NCBI GenBank assembly: GCA_009993635.1
Contig: JAACTC010000007.1
Coordinates: 1 to 64,000, forward strand
Source: Erythrobacter sp.
Lineage (GTDB): Bacteria; Pseudomonadota; Alphaproteobacteria; Sphingomonadales; Sphingomonadaceae
Length of the DNA stretch: 64,000 nt
Direction of reading: 5' to 3'
The position numbers and the translations under genes were made by a program. How positions within the stretch are numbered: position 1 is the stretch's first letter; each line of letters starts with the position of its first letter. Shown here in pieces: positions 55,672 through 64,000 of this stretch. The notes under the pieces are model-generated. The model ran no database searches. It worked only from the letters and a program-made list of their open reading frames with translations, and was not told where the DNA came from.

Positions 55672-57363
55672 CTAGATCAGGTTTTCCTTCAGCAGACCCA
55701 CCGCCCGGTCCGCCGCTCTTGCCGTCAGCGCCATGTAGGTGAGCGAGGGGTTCTGGCATGCAGACGAGCTCATCTGCGCACCGTCGGTGACGAACAGGTT
55801 GGGCACATCGTGCGCCTGGCTCCACCGGTTCAGCACGCTGGTGGCAGGGTCCCAACCCATGCGCGCACCGCCCATTTCGTGGATCGCGCCGCCGCCTGCT
55901 CCCGGCTGGTCGAAGCCCATAATCACATGCCCGCCCGCCTCGGTCAGCATGGCAGCCGAATCCGCCTTGGCCTGCGCCAGTGCAGCCTGCTCTTCCTTGC
56001 CGAAGGCGAACGCGATGTTGAGCTGCGGAATGCCATGCGCGTCCGTTTTCGTGCGGTCCAGCGTCAGCCGGTTGCGGGCGCGCGGCACGCAGTCGGCGAA
56101 GGCCACCAGCACGACGCGCCATGGCCCCGGGGGACGCAGCGAGTCCTTGAAATCGACGCCCACACCGGGTTCGCGCTTGCCGCGCGTCCAGCCCGATTGC
56201 AGCGCCCCGCCCTGGAACGAGAAGCCACGCGTGTGCCCTTCGCCGTCCATTTCGTCCATATTGCGATAGCGTGCGATGACCACGCCCGTCGGGCGGTTTC
56301 CGTAGGTCGTCACATCCTCGAACCCCGGCATGATCGCCATCGCCGAAAGCGTGGACGGGTGATCCATGATATGCGTGCCCAAAACGCCGCTCGAATTCGC
56401 AAGCCCGCCGGGCATCGCCTCGCTGGCGGAATTCATCATCAGCTGGACGGAATTGAAGCTGCCCGCGTTGAGGAACACCATCCGCGCACCGGCGCGGCTG
56501 CGTGTACCGTCCTTGCTGTCGACCCACCGCACGCCGGTGACCCGGTTGGTGGCAGGATCGTAATCGACCTTCTCCACGATCGCATCGGTCACGAGCGTGA
56601 GGTTGCCGGTCGCTTTCGCGGCGGGCAGCGTGCTCGACTGGGTGGAGAAATAGGCACCGTAGGAACAACCGCGCGCGCAGATAGAGCGCGCCTGGCACTG
56701 CCCCCGCTCACCCAGCGGCTGGGTGAGGTTCGCCGTGCGGCCAACGGTCAGCACCCGTTCGGGCCAGCGTTGCCGAATCCGCTCGCGGGTGGCGCGTTCT
56801 ACCGCGTTGAGCGCCCAGGGGGGCTGGAACTGGCCATCGGGCAGTTGCGGCAGGCCTTCCGCCGCTCCGGCCACGCCGATGAATTCCTCCACCTTGTCGT
56901 ACCAGGGCGCCACGTCCTCGTACCGGATCGGCCAGTCGGTGCCGTGGCCATCGCGCTTGTTGGCTGCGAAGTCGTAGTCCGACCAGCGATAGCTCTGGCG
57001 GCCCCAGGTCAGCGACCGACCACCCAGGTTATAGCTGCGGAACCAGTTGAAATCCGTGCCCGGCGCCGTCTGATAGGGGTTGAGCCGGTCGTTGACGAAA
57101 TGACCCTGCGTGTACTCCGTGAAGTGGCGATTGAGCATCTGCACGGGATGCTCGCGCTTCCACTCCTCGGCATCGCCGCTGCCGCGAAACGGCATGTCCC
57201 ACGGCTTTTTCATCTCGGTGTCGTAGCCGGTCTGGTGGGGGATATCGCGCCCCCGCTCCAGCATCAGCACCTTCAGGCCCGCCTCGGTCAGTTCCTTCGC
57301 CGCCCAGCCGCCGGTAATGCCGGAGCCGACGACGATGGCGTCGAATTGCGCAGTATCTACCAT
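55672..57363 (-). CDS. GMC-family FAD oxidoreductase (sugar 3-dehydrogenase type)
   Basis: The 563-residue flavoprotein has the FAD motif VVGSGITGGWAAKEL (13-18 GSGITG), ARGCSYGAYFS in the middle, the active-site His in AIHEMGGARMG, and Asn in ACQNPSLTYMAL near the C-terminus. It has no own Tat signal; with the adjacent small subunit, it fits the two-subunit membrane-associated dehydrogenases that oxidise gluconate, sorbitol or, in many gut and sphingomonad clusters, C3 of sugars. It overlaps the small subunit stop/start. Confidence 0.85.
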   Translation of the reverse strand: MVDTAQFDAIVVGSGITGGWAAKELTEAGLKVLMLERGRDIPHQTGYDTEMKKPWDMPFRGSGDAEEWKREHPVQMLNRHFTEYTQGHFVNDRLNPYQTAPGTDFNWFRSYNLGGRSLTWGRQSYRWSDYDFAANKRDGHGTDWPIRYEDVAPWYDKVEEFIGVAGAAEGLPQLPDGQFQPPWALNAVERATRERIRQRWPERVLTVGRTANLTQPLGERGQCQARSICARGCSYGAYFSTQSSTLPAAKATGNLTLVTDAIVEKVDYDPATNRVTGVRWVDSKDGTRSRAGARMVFLNAGSFNSVQLMMNSASEAMPGGLANSSGVLGTHIMDHPSTLSAMAIMPGFEDVTTYGNRPTGVVIARYRNMDEMDGEGHTRGFSFQGGALQSGWTRGKREPGVGVDFKDSLRPPGPWRVVLVAFADCVPRARNRLTLDRTKTDAHGIPQLNIAFAFGKEEQAALAQAKADSAAMLTEAGGHVIMGFDQPGAGGGAIHEMGGARMGWDPATSVLNRWSQAHDVPNLFVTDGAQMSSSACQNPSLTYMALTARAADRAVGLLKENLI

Positions 57364-57995
57364 CAGCCGAACTCCACCGCGGTCCAGTCGCTCGACCAGG
57401 CCCGCGTATTTGGCCCCATCGGCAGGGCGGGATCGAAGCGGCCCGGCGTCAGCTCGAACCGCAGTTCCTGCGATCCGCCGACTTCGGACGTGTAATATCC
57501 CAGAAGGATCAGCCCCTTGATCGCCCGCCAGGGATGCGCATCCGCGCCCTCCGCGAAGGCCTCGGCGTCGATCCGGGCGACCAGATCGTGCAGACCCGCG
57601 TCATCGCGGCGCAGGAAGTCGCCATTGCCCATCCGGCTCAGCGTCCCCTCCAGCCAGTCGACATAGCGCACGCTGCCATCGCGCCGCTGATATTGCGGCA
57701 CCGCCCAGGGTATCTCGGCCGATCCGGCGGGTTCGCGTGTGCCGTCGAGCCCGTGGGCCAGTGCCAGGATCACGAAGTCGCCCACACCCACATCGCCCGC
57801 GCCGGGCGTGTCGGTCGCAGGCAGCACGGCCTGGCTGACGCGCCGCATCATTTCGCGCTGGCGGTCGGTGGGCGCCTCGCTTGCGTCGAGGTCGGACAAG
57901 GAAACACCCGCCACGGGTACGCCGATGGCGAGTGCCAGCAGCGCCGCGCCGCGCAGGAAGTCGCGCCGCTGCCAGGAGCCTTCGGTTTGCGACAC
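57363..57995 (-). CDS. gluconate 2-dehydrogenase subunit 3 family protein (Tat-exported)
   Basis: The roughly 210-residue protein has a twin-arginine signal (RRDFLRGAALLALAIG) and a small all-helical domain typical of the third subunit of membrane-bound gluconate dehydrogenase and of small subunits of GMC dehydrogenases (RRVSQAVLPATDTPGAGD). It is thought to carry the large flavoprotein through the Tat system and hold it in the periplasm. A GTG at 57995 is preferred; a TTG at 58004 is possible. It follows the TIM-barrel gene after one base. Confidence 0.85.
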   Translation of the reverse strand: MSQTEGSWQRRDFLRGAALLALAIGVPVAGVSLSDLDASEAPTDRQREMMRRVSQAVLPATDTPGAGDVGVGDFVILALAHGLDGTREPAGSAEIPWAVPQYQRRDGSVRYVDWLEGTLSRMGNGDFLRRDDAGLHDLVARIDAEAFAEGADAHPWRAIKGLILLGYYTSEVGGSQELRFELTPGRFDPALPMGPNTRAWSSDWTAVEFG

Positions 57996-57996
57996 G

Positions 57997-59052
57997 TCAG
58001 CCAATTCCCATGATCCGCTTGTTGAGTTCGCGATCCGCACCGCCCGCGGCGAAATCGTCGAACGCATGCTCGGTAACACGGATGATGTGATCCCGGATGA
58101 ACGGGGCGCCTTCGGCTGCGCCCTGCTCGGGATGCTTCAGCGCGCATTCCCATTCGAGCACCGCCCAGCCATCGAAATCATTGGCCGCCATCTTGGAGAA
58201 GATGCCGCCGAAATCGACCTGTCCATCGCCCAGCGAGCGGAACCGCCCCGCGCGATCGACCCAGCTCTGGTAGCCGCCATAGACGCCCTGCCGCCCGGTC
58301 GGGTTGAACTCGGCATCCTTCACATGGAAGCAACGGATGCGATCGCGGTAGATGTCGATGAAGTCGAGGTAATCGAGCTGCTGCAGCACGAAGTGGCTGG
58401 GATCGTACAGGATGTTCGCGCGCGGGTGGTTTCCGACCCGTTCGAGGAACATTTCGAAGGTGACACCGTCGTGCAGATCTTCGCCGGGGTGGATCTCATA
58501 CGCGGCGTCGACGCCTTGTTCGTCGAAATGATCTAGGATCGGCTTCCAGCGGCGGGCGAGCTCGTCGAAGGCGTCTTCCACCAACCCGGCGGGACGCTGC
58601 GGCCAAGGATAGACGTAAGGCCATGCGAGCGCGCCGGAGAAGGTGGCATGCCGGTCCAGCCCCAGACGGCGGCTGGCCGTTGCCGCCTTCTTCACCTGGT
58701 CGACCGCCCATTCCTGCCGCGCTGCAGGATTGCCGCGGACATGCTCTGCCGCGAACCCGTCGAACATCGCATCATAGGCCGGATGCACTGCGACAAGCTG
58801 GCCCTGAAGGTGGGTGGACAGTTCGGTGATGGTCAGCCCGTGGCCCTGTGCCACGCCCGCAACCTCGTCGCAGTAATCCTGGCTCTCCGCAGCCTTGTCC
58901 ACATCGAACAGGCGGCCATCCCAGCTGGGGATCTGAATGCCCTTGTAGCCGTGGCCGGCCACCCATTGGCAGATCGCGTCCAGCGAATTGAAAGGCGCAT
59001 CGTCGCCCGCGAACTGGGCCAGAAAAATGGCTGGCCCCTTGATCGTCCTCAT
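57997..59052 (-). CDS. sugar phosphate isomerase/epimerase-type TIM-barrel protein
   Basis: The 351-residue protein is an AP-endonuclease-2-like TIM barrel. It has the metal-binding Glu in AYEIHPGEDLHDG, NILYDPSHFVLQQLDYLDF, the HVKDAEF strand and WAVLEWECALKHP. In 3-keto-sugar clusters such proteins act as isomerases or lyases on 3-keto-glycosides. The ATG at 59052 has a GGGAG ribosome binding site. Confidence 0.85.
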   Translation of the reverse strand: MRTIKGPAIFLAQFAGDDAPFNSLDAICQWVAGHGYKGIQIPSWDGRLFDVDKAAESQDYCDEVAGVAQGHGLTITELSTHLQGQLVAVHPAYDAMFDGFAAEHVRGNPAARQEWAVDQVKKAATASRRLGLDRHATFSGALAWPYVYPWPQRPAGLVEDAFDELARRWKPILDHFDEQGVDAAYEIHPGEDLHDGVTFEMFLERVGNHPRANILYDPSHFVLQQLDYLDFIDIYRDRIRCFHVKDAEFNPTGRQGVYGGYQSWVDRAGRFRSLGDGQVDFGGIFSKMAANDFDGWAVLEWECALKHPEQGAAEGAPFIRDHIIRVTEHAFDDFAAGGADRELNKRIMGIG

Positions 59053-59069
59053 GCTCGTTCTCCCGAATT

Positions 59070-60185
59070 TTATATTTTGAGCTCGGTCCAGCCTGCATCC
59101 TCGGCATTGGCGCGCACGCAGGTATCGATGAAGGCCATCGATCGCAGGCCCTCGTCCAGCCCCGGCAGCATGTTCGCTGCCTTGCCGCGCAATACGCCGG
59201 CGAAATCGCGATAGAGGTTGGCGAATGCCTCCAGATAGCCTTCCGGGTGCCCGCCGGGGATCCGCGTCATCGCGGTGGCGGCCGCACCCAGCGAGGCATC
59301 GGCGGCGCGCACGATTTCGGTCGTGCCGTCGGCCTTGTGCCAGATAAAGGAATTGGGCTCTTCCTGCCGCCACGCCATGCCGCCATCCGCGCCATAGACG
59401 CGAATGCGCAGGCCGTTCAGTTCGCCCAGCTCGATCTGGCTGGCCAGCAAGACGCCGCGCATTCCGCCATCGAACCGCAGCAGGACGGTGCAGTCGTCAT
59501 CCAGCCGGCGGCCCGGCACCACGGCTGCCAGATCGGGCATCACCTGGTTCACCCGGGTGCCCGTGACGAATTCGGCAAGATTGAAGGCGTGCACCCCGAT
59601 GTCGCCGATGCAGCCGCCCGCGCCCGCCAGTTCGGGATCGACACGCCATTCGGCCTGCTTGCCCTCGGCCTCGCCCGCCAGCCAGCCTTGCGGGTATTCG
59701 ACCACCACCTTGCGCAACTGGCCCAGCGCACCGGCGGCAATGCGATCGCGCATTTCGCGCACCAGCGGGTAGCCGGTGTAGGTAAAGGTGAGAGCGAAAG
59801 GCATCTGCGCCTCTCGCGCGACGTAGGCCAATTCGCGCGCCTGCGCCATCGTGGCCGTCATCGGCTTGTCGCAGATGACCGGCAGGCCAGCCTGCAGCGC
59901 CGCGCGGGCGGATGGCAGGTGATTGTGATTGGGAGTGACCACCGCAACGAAATCGATCCCGTCGTCGCGCTGCTTCTCCGCCGCCAGCATCTGCGCAAGG
60001 TCCGCATAGCCGCGATCTTCCTCGATCCGGTAGGATCGCGCGGCCTCGCGGCTGCGCCCGGCATCGGTGGAAAACGCACCGGCAACCAGCTCTATCTCGC
60101 GGTCAAGCTCTGCTGCGATACGGTGAACCGGCCCAATGAACGAACCGGGCCCACCGCCCACCATCCCCATACGAAGACGCCTCAA
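59070..60185 (-). CDS. Gfo/Idh/MocA-family oxidoreductase
   Basis: The 371-residue protein has an NAD(P)-binding start MGMVGGGPGSFIGPVH, DKPMTATMAQARELA and the GCIGDIGVHAFNLAEFVTG segment of the second domain. It starts at a TTG (60185) preceded by GGGAGAG; an ATG five codons on is possible. It belongs to the operon with the TIM-barrel, Tat small subunit and GMC genes and would reduce or interconvert a keto-sugar. It is divergent from xylB. Confidence 0.87.
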   Translation of the reverse strand: MRRLRMGMVGGGPGSFIGPVHRIAAELDREIELVAGAFSTDAGRSREAARSYRIEEDRGYADLAQMLAAEKQRDDGIDFVAVVTPNHNHLPSARAALQAGLPVICDKPMTATMAQARELAYVAREAQMPFALTFTYTGYPLVREMRDRIAAGALGQLRKVVVEYPQGWLAGEAEGKQAEWRVDPELAGAGGCIGDIGVHAFNLAEFVTGTRVNQVMPDLAAVVPGRRLDDDCTVLLRFDGGMRGVLLASQIELGELNGLRIRVYGADGGMAWRQEEPNSFIWHKADGTTEIVRAADASLGAAATAMTRIPGGHPEGYLEAFANLYRDFAGVLRGKAANMLPGLDEGLRSMAFIDTCVRANAEDAGWTELKI

Positions 60186-60206
60186 CCAATCTCTCCCAAC
60201 ATATAT

Positions 60207-60217
60207 TTGTAATAGTA
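60207..60217 (+). promoter_or_regulatory. candidate GntR/FCD operator, xylB-Gfo promoter region
   Basis: TTGTAATAGTA matches the motif near the lactonase/dehydratase genes at 9 of 11 positions (TTGTATGAGTA, opposite strand). It lies in the short A/T-rich divergent region between the Gfo and xylB genes. Confidence 0.55.
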
Positions 60218-60266
60218 ATTCTAATTTGATAGCGCGGGAATTTCAAGAGCCATAAGGGTGAGTGGG

Positions 60267-61724
60267 ATGTATCTGGGGATCGACCTCGGCACCTCCGGGG
60301 TGAAAGCTGCCGTGCTGGCCGGGGATGGCCGCACCATGGCCACCGCCAGCGCCCCACTATCCGCTTCGCACCCGCGATCGGGCTGGTCCGAACAGGATCC
60401 CGAGCACTGGTGGGCGGGCACCGACGCCGCCGTTCTGGCGATCGATCCGGCATTGCGCAGCGCGGTGCGGGGTATCGGCTTGAGCGGGCAGATGCACGGC
60501 GCCACACTGCTCGACGATGCGGATCGGGTTCTGCGCCCCTGCATCCTGTGGAACGACGGGCGCAGTGCCGCCCAGTGCCGGGCGCTGAAGCAGGCCGAAC
60601 CGGCGGTGGAAGAGATCACGGGCAACCTCGTGATGCCCGGTTTCACCGCGCCCAAGCTGCTCTGGGTAAGGGACAACGAGCCCGAAATCTTCGCCCGGAT
60701 AGCCACCGTCCTGCTTCCCAAGGACTATCTGCGGCTGCGGATGACGGGCGCCAAGGTCTCCGACATGTCGGACAGCGCGGGAACGCTGTGGCTCGACATG
60801 GCGAAGCGCGACTGGTCCGACGCGATGCTCGCCGCCTGCGGGATGGATCGCCGCCAGATGCCGCGCCTGCACGAAGGGCCGGAGATCACGGCGACGCTGC
60901 GTCCCGAAGTCGCAAGCGCGTGGGGCATGGAGCGCGTGCCGGTGGTCGCCGGTGGCGGCGACAATGCCGCCGGGGCGGTCGGCGCGGGCGTCGTGAACCC
61001 GGGTGATGCCTTCCTCTCGCTCGGCACGTCGGGCGTCACTTTCGTGGCGACGGAAAGCTACCGGCCCAATTCGGAGGGTGCGGTGCACACCTTCTGCCAT
61101 GCCCTGCCCGGACGCTGGCACCAGATGGCGGTGCATCTATCCGCCGCGTCGTGCATCGACTGGGCGATGCGCCAGCTCGGCGCGCCCGATGCGGCGGCAT
61201 TCCATGCGCTGGCACAGAGCGTGGAGCCCTTTGGCGGGCCGGAGATATTCCTGCCCTTCCTCAGCGGCGAGCGCACGCCGCACAATGATCCCGACATTCG
61301 TGCTGGCTGGTTACGCTGCGATTCATCGACACAGCCAGCGCGGCTTGCGTCGGCAGTGCTGGAAGGCGTCGCCTTCGCTTTCGCCGACGGGATCGAGGCA
61401 TTGCGCAATGCCGGCTCGCCGGTGGAGGAGGCAATGATGATCGGCGGCGGCGCGCGCTCGCGCCACTGGGGCACCATCCTCGCCAGCAGCACCAGAACGC
61501 GCCTGCTCTACGGCAACGAAGCCGAAGCCGGTCCGGCGGTGGGCGCGGCGCGGCTCGCACTCGCCGGAGTTTCGCGCGCGTCGGTCGAGAGCATTTGTCC
61601 GAAGCCCGATACCGTTTTCGTCGCGGAGCCGGACGAGGCGCTGGCAAACCGGCTCGCCCCCAATCTTTCCTACTACCGGCGTGCCTACGGCGCGCTCTCA
61701 TCCATCGAGGACACCGAGCAATGA
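60267..61724 (+). CDS. xylB: xylulokinase
   Basis: The 485-residue FGGY kinase starts MYLGIDLGTSGVKA and has SGQMHGATLLD, WNDGR, GGGDNAAGAVGAG and FLPFLSGERTPHNDP, which define xylulokinases. It phosphorylates D-xylulose to the 5-phosphate for the pentose phosphate pathway. The ATG at 60267 matches the usual start of the family; a GTG nine bases upstream is possible. It overlaps xylA by ATGA. Confidence 0.95.
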   Translation: MYLGIDLGTSGVKAAVLAGDGRTMATASAPLSASHPRSGWSEQDPEHWWAGTDAAVLAIDPALRSAVRGIGLSGQMHGATLLDDADRVLRPCILWNDGRSAAQCRALKQAEPAVEEITGNLVMPGFTAPKLLWVRDNEPEIFARIATVLLPKDYLRLRMTGAKVSDMSDSAGTLWLDMAKRDWSDAMLAACGMDRRQMPRLHEGPEITATLRPEVASAWGMERVPVVAGGGDNAAGAVGAGVVNPGDAFLSLGTSGVTFVATESYRPNSEGAVHTFCHALPGRWHQMAVHLSAASCIDWAMRQLGAPDAAAFHALAQSVEPFGGPEIFLPFLSGERTPHNDPDIRAGWLRCDSSTQPARLASAVLEGVAFAFADGIEALRNAGSPVEEAMMIGGGARSRHWGTILASSTRTRLLYGNEAEAGPAVGAARLALAGVSRASVESICPKPDTVFVAEPDEALANRLAPNLSYYRRAYGALSSIEDTEQ

Positions 61725-63034
61725 GCACCACTTTTTTCGACGACCTGCCGAGCATTCGCTTCGAAGGCACGGATAGCGAGAACGACCTCGCCTATCGCTG
61801 GTACGACAAGGATCGTCTGGTGATGGGCAAGCGCATGGAAGACCATCTGCGCTTCGCCGTGTGCATGTGGCACACCTTCTGCTGGCCGGGCAGCGATGTG
61901 TTCGGCGCGGGCACCTTCGACCGGCCGTGGCACGCAGGTGCCAACGATGCCGCAGCGGCGCGCACCAAGCGCGAGGCCGCACTCGCCTTCGTCGAAAAAC
62001 TCGACCTGCCGTTCTACTGTTTCCACGATGTCGACGTGATGGCCGATGCCGAAACCATCGGCGATTTTCGCGCCAGCTTCGCCGAGGCGGTCGACCATCT
62101 GGAAGAATTGCAGGGCCAGCATGGCCGCAGGCTGTTGTGGGGTACGGCGAACCTGTTCAGCCACCCGCGTTACATGGCAGGCGGCGCCACCAACCCCGAC
62201 CCCGAAGTCTATGCCTGGGCCGCCAGCCAAGTGCGCGACTGCCTTGAAGCGACCCATCGGTTGGGCGGCCAGAACTACGTTCTGTGGGGCGGGCGCGAAG
62301 GCTACGAGACGATCCTGAACACCGAGATCGGCACGGAGATGGACAATTTCGGCCGCTTCCTGAACCTTGTGGTCGACCACAAGCACCGCATCGGTTTCGA
62401 TGGTGCGATCCTGATCGAACCCAAGCCGCACGAGCCGACCAAGCACCAATACGACTTCGATACGCAGAGCGTTTACGCCTTCCTGAAGCGGTACGGCCTG
62501 GAGGACGAGGTCAAGGTCAACATTGAGGCCAACCATGCCACGCTGGCGGGCCACGCCTTCGAACACGAACTGGCGATGGCGCGCACGTTGGGCATTCTTG
62601 GTTCGGTCGATGCCAACCGGGGCGACCCGCAGAACGGGTGGGATACCGATCAATTCCCCAATTCGGTCGAGGAATGGACGCTGGCGATGCTGGAATGGCT
62701 GCGCGCGGGCGGCTTCACGACCGGCGGGTTCAATTTCGATGCCAAGGTCCGCCGCCAGTCGATCGATCCGCAAGATCTGATGCTGGGCCATATCGGCGGA
62801 GTCGATACGATCGCGCGCGGCCTGCTGAATGCGGAAAAGCTGCTGTCCGATGGTAAGCTGGAGGCGTTTCGTGAGGAGCGTTATGCCGGCTGGCAGGACG
62901 ATCTGGGCCAGATGATCCACGCGCCCGATACCAGCCTCGCCGACATCGCCGACCACGCGGTAAAGGCCGACCTGGCTCCCCAGCGCAAATCCGGCCGCCA
63001 GGAATGGTGCGAGAATATCGTCAACCGCGTTTGA
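61721..63034 (+). CDS. xylA: xylose isomerase
   Basis: The 437-residue TIM-barrel enzyme has FHDVDV with the catalytic His, VLWGGREGYE, ILIEPKPHEPTKHQYD with metal-binding Glu, NIEANHATLAGH, DANRGD and GGFNFDAKVRR with metal-binding Asp. It interconverts D-xylose and D-xylulose and works with xylB. The gene starts inside the xylB stop (ATGA). The length equals that of long class II isomerases. Confidence 0.96.
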   Translation: MSTTFFDDLPSIRFEGTDSENDLAYRWYDKDRLVMGKRMEDHLRFAVCMWHTFCWPGSDVFGAGTFDRPWHAGANDAAAARTKREAALAFVEKLDLPFYCFHDVDVMADAETIGDFRASFAEAVDHLEELQGQHGRRLLWGTANLFSHPRYMAGGATNPDPEVYAWAASQVRDCLEATHRLGGQNYVLWGGREGYETILNTEIGTEMDNFGRFLNLVVDHKHRIGFDGAILIEPKPHEPTKHQYDFDTQSVYAFLKRYGLEDEVKVNIEANHATLAGHAFEHELAMARTLGILGSVDANRGDPQNGWDTDQFPNSVEEWTLAMLEWLRAGGFTTGGFNFDAKVRRQSIDPQDLMLGHIGGVDTIARGLLNAEKLLSDGKLEAFREERYAGWQDDLGQMIHAPDTSLADIADHAVKADLAPQRKSGRQEWCENIVNRV

Positions 63035-63043
63035 AGGTTAGGT

Positions 63044-63072
63044 GCGGGAGCGGAGTTGCCCTCCGCTCCCGC
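63044..63072. terminator. strong hairpin between convergent xylA and GH3 genes
   Basis: A perfect 12-bp stem GCGGGAGCGGAG/CTCCGCTCCCGC with a 5-nt loop lies ten bases after the xylA stop and sixteen before the GH3 stop on the other strand. There is no T run on either side, so it is a bidirectional hairpin, not a typical intrinsic terminator. Confidence 0.65.
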
Positions 63073-63088
63073 CATCATTCCGGTCCGA

Positions 63089-64000
63089 TCAGACGAGTGC
63101 GGACATCTCGATATCCAGCGCCAGCCCGCTCTCGTCCGCATTGCGGGCGATGCGGATGGTGCGCGTTCCATCGGGATAGTCCCAGCCGCCATCGGCTCCG
63201 CCCGACCATCGGGCGAAGCTGCGCGGCTTGAGCGCAATGGTGACCCGCCGACTTTCGCCCGGCTCCAACAAAACCTTGGCAAAGCCGACCAGCGCATGCT
63301 CGGGCTCGTCGCGGTAGGCCTGCACCACATCGTTTCCTGCGCGCTGACCCGTATTTGTGACCATGACGGACACGCCGCCAGCCTCCTGCCGGGGTTCTTC
63401 CCACCGGAAGCTCGTGTAGCCCTGCCCCGCACCCAGCGCATGGCGGGCGGTCTTGCCCGCGGCGCGGATGCCGCGATAGCCGATGAGCACGCCTTCCGAA
63501 TAGGCCAGCTTGCCGTCGGCATCGGGTTGCAGGTGGAAGGCGGGATAATCCGCCTCTTCCCGCGCGATCGAGACCGGCAGGCGGCCGCCCGGCTCGATGT
63601 CTCCGGCCAGCACGGCAGCGATGGCATCGGCAAAACCTTCGCCGGGATACCATGCCGCAAGGTGCGCGGCGGCATGGTCTTCCCACGCGACATCATAGGC
63701 ATGGCCGACATTGGCGATCACCACGGTGCGCGGATTGGCGGCACACACGCGCTCGATCAGTTCGAGCTGCAATTCTGGCAGCAGCGTGTCCGGCCGGTCC
63801 TTGCTTTCCACTGAACTGTCAGAAGTCTCACCCACGAACAGCAGCACGGTATCCGCCTCTGCCGCGACCCGTTCCGCTTCGCGCAGCAGGTCTTCGGCGC
63901 TGCCCGGCTCGCGGATACCGTACCACAGCCCGTGTACGCGCGCGGCCTCGAACGGGAATTCCACGACCACTTCGATGCTTTGGCCTGCATCGAGCGTGAT
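63089..64000 (-). CDS. GH3 glycosidase, C-terminal part (runs off the right edge)
   Basis: The visible 303 residues cover the C-terminal alpha/beta sandwich of family 3 glycosidases (ADTVLLFVGETSDSSVESKDR, ANPRTVVIANVGHAYDV, AWYPGEGFADAIAAVLAGD). A fibronectin III-like tail with PGESRRVTIALKPRSFARW follows. The N-terminal catalytic domain and nucleophile lie beyond the window. The frame stays open to the edge. Next to xylAB it is most likely a beta-xylosidase or beta-glucosidase. Confidence 0.88.
   Translation of the reverse strand: MTLDAGQSIEVVVEFPFEAARVHGLWYGIREPGSAEDLLREAERVAAEADTVLLFVGETSDSSVESKDRPDTLLPELQLELIERVCAANPRTVVIANVGHAYDVAWEDHAAAHLAAWYPGEGFADAIAAVLAGDIEPGGRLPVSIAREEADYPAFHLQPDADGKLAYSEGVLIGYRGIRAAGKTARHALGAGQGYTSFRWEEPRQEAGGVSVMVTNTGQRAGNDVVQAYRDEPEHALVGFAKVLLEPGESRRVTIALKPRSFARWSGGADGGWDYPDGTRTIRIARNADESGLALDIEMSALV

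Overview
The window is a high-GC chromosomal segment of an alphaproteobacterium, most likely a sphingomonad of the Erythrobacteraceae type. This is inferred from the 16S rRNA 5' part at the left edge, the Atm1-type exporter, the COQ9 and EipA/DUF1134 proteins, the UbiCytChap/YceD pair and Weimberg-type pentose genes. No IS element, CRISPR array, prophage or plasmid origin was seen. The only scar-like spot is a decayed stretch just downstream of a tRNA-Ser gene.

Positions 1-31 kb are mainly core and housekeeping genes. They run as a 16S rRNA 5' end (minus strand) with leader and promoter; a glycosyltransferase/flippase pair; a two-DTG retropepsin-like protease; an Atm1-like exporter; an EEP phosphatase; a SulP transporter; an MFS transporter; and a membrane diguanylate cyclase that lacks an I-site. 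A small basic protein gene, bamE-hslV-hslU with a strong candidate heat-shock promoter, the cytochrome bc1 chaperone and yceD follow. Next come a Ktr/Trk potassium system, a DMT transporter, ssb, feoAB, coq9, an ankyrin protein, a SCO/YcgN/YgjP/ribD/ribE cluster, a MarR regulator divergent from a small membrane protein with three operator-like palindromes between them, an aromatic aminotransferase with a GNAT enzyme, and eipA.

Positions 31-39.6 kb hold tRNA-Ser(GCT), a carboxymuconolactone-decarboxylase-like gene with an N-terminally truncated MFS transporter, a large transketolase/AceE-like enzyme, and a metal-uptake-like module (His/Met-rich membrane protein, TonB-dependent receptor, PepSY protein).

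Positions 39.7-64 kb form a large catabolic region that looks built for plant cell wall sugars and aromatics. One translationally coupled operon (IlvD-type dehydratase, 2-oxoglutarate-semialdehyde dehydrogenase, FAH-family dehydratase, sugar 1-dehydrogenase, FCD-type GntR regulator), with a divergent SMP-30 lactonase, gives a full Weimberg-type oxidative pentose pathway to 2-oxoglutarate. Xylulokinase and xylose isomerase at 60.3-63 kb give the non-oxidative route, next to a GH3 glycosidase that runs off the right edge. A four-gene operon at 55.7-60.2 kb (GMC flavoprotein, Tat-exported small subunit, TIM-barrel protein, Gfo/Idh oxidoreductase) matches known 3-keto-sugar modules. Between them lies an operon for ring hydroxylation, ring cleavage and C-C hydrolysis of an unidentified aromatic compound, with two MFS transporters. 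Two operator-like motifs tie these blocks together: TTGTAnnAGTA in the lactonase/dehydratase and xylulokinase/Gfo promoter regions, and a TTARAATGA..CTTCTA element before the aromatic operon and between its two transporter genes. The most interesting proposal is an integrated arabinoxylan-type locus that may combine oxidative pentose breakdown, the isomerase route and periplasmic C3-oxidation of sugars.
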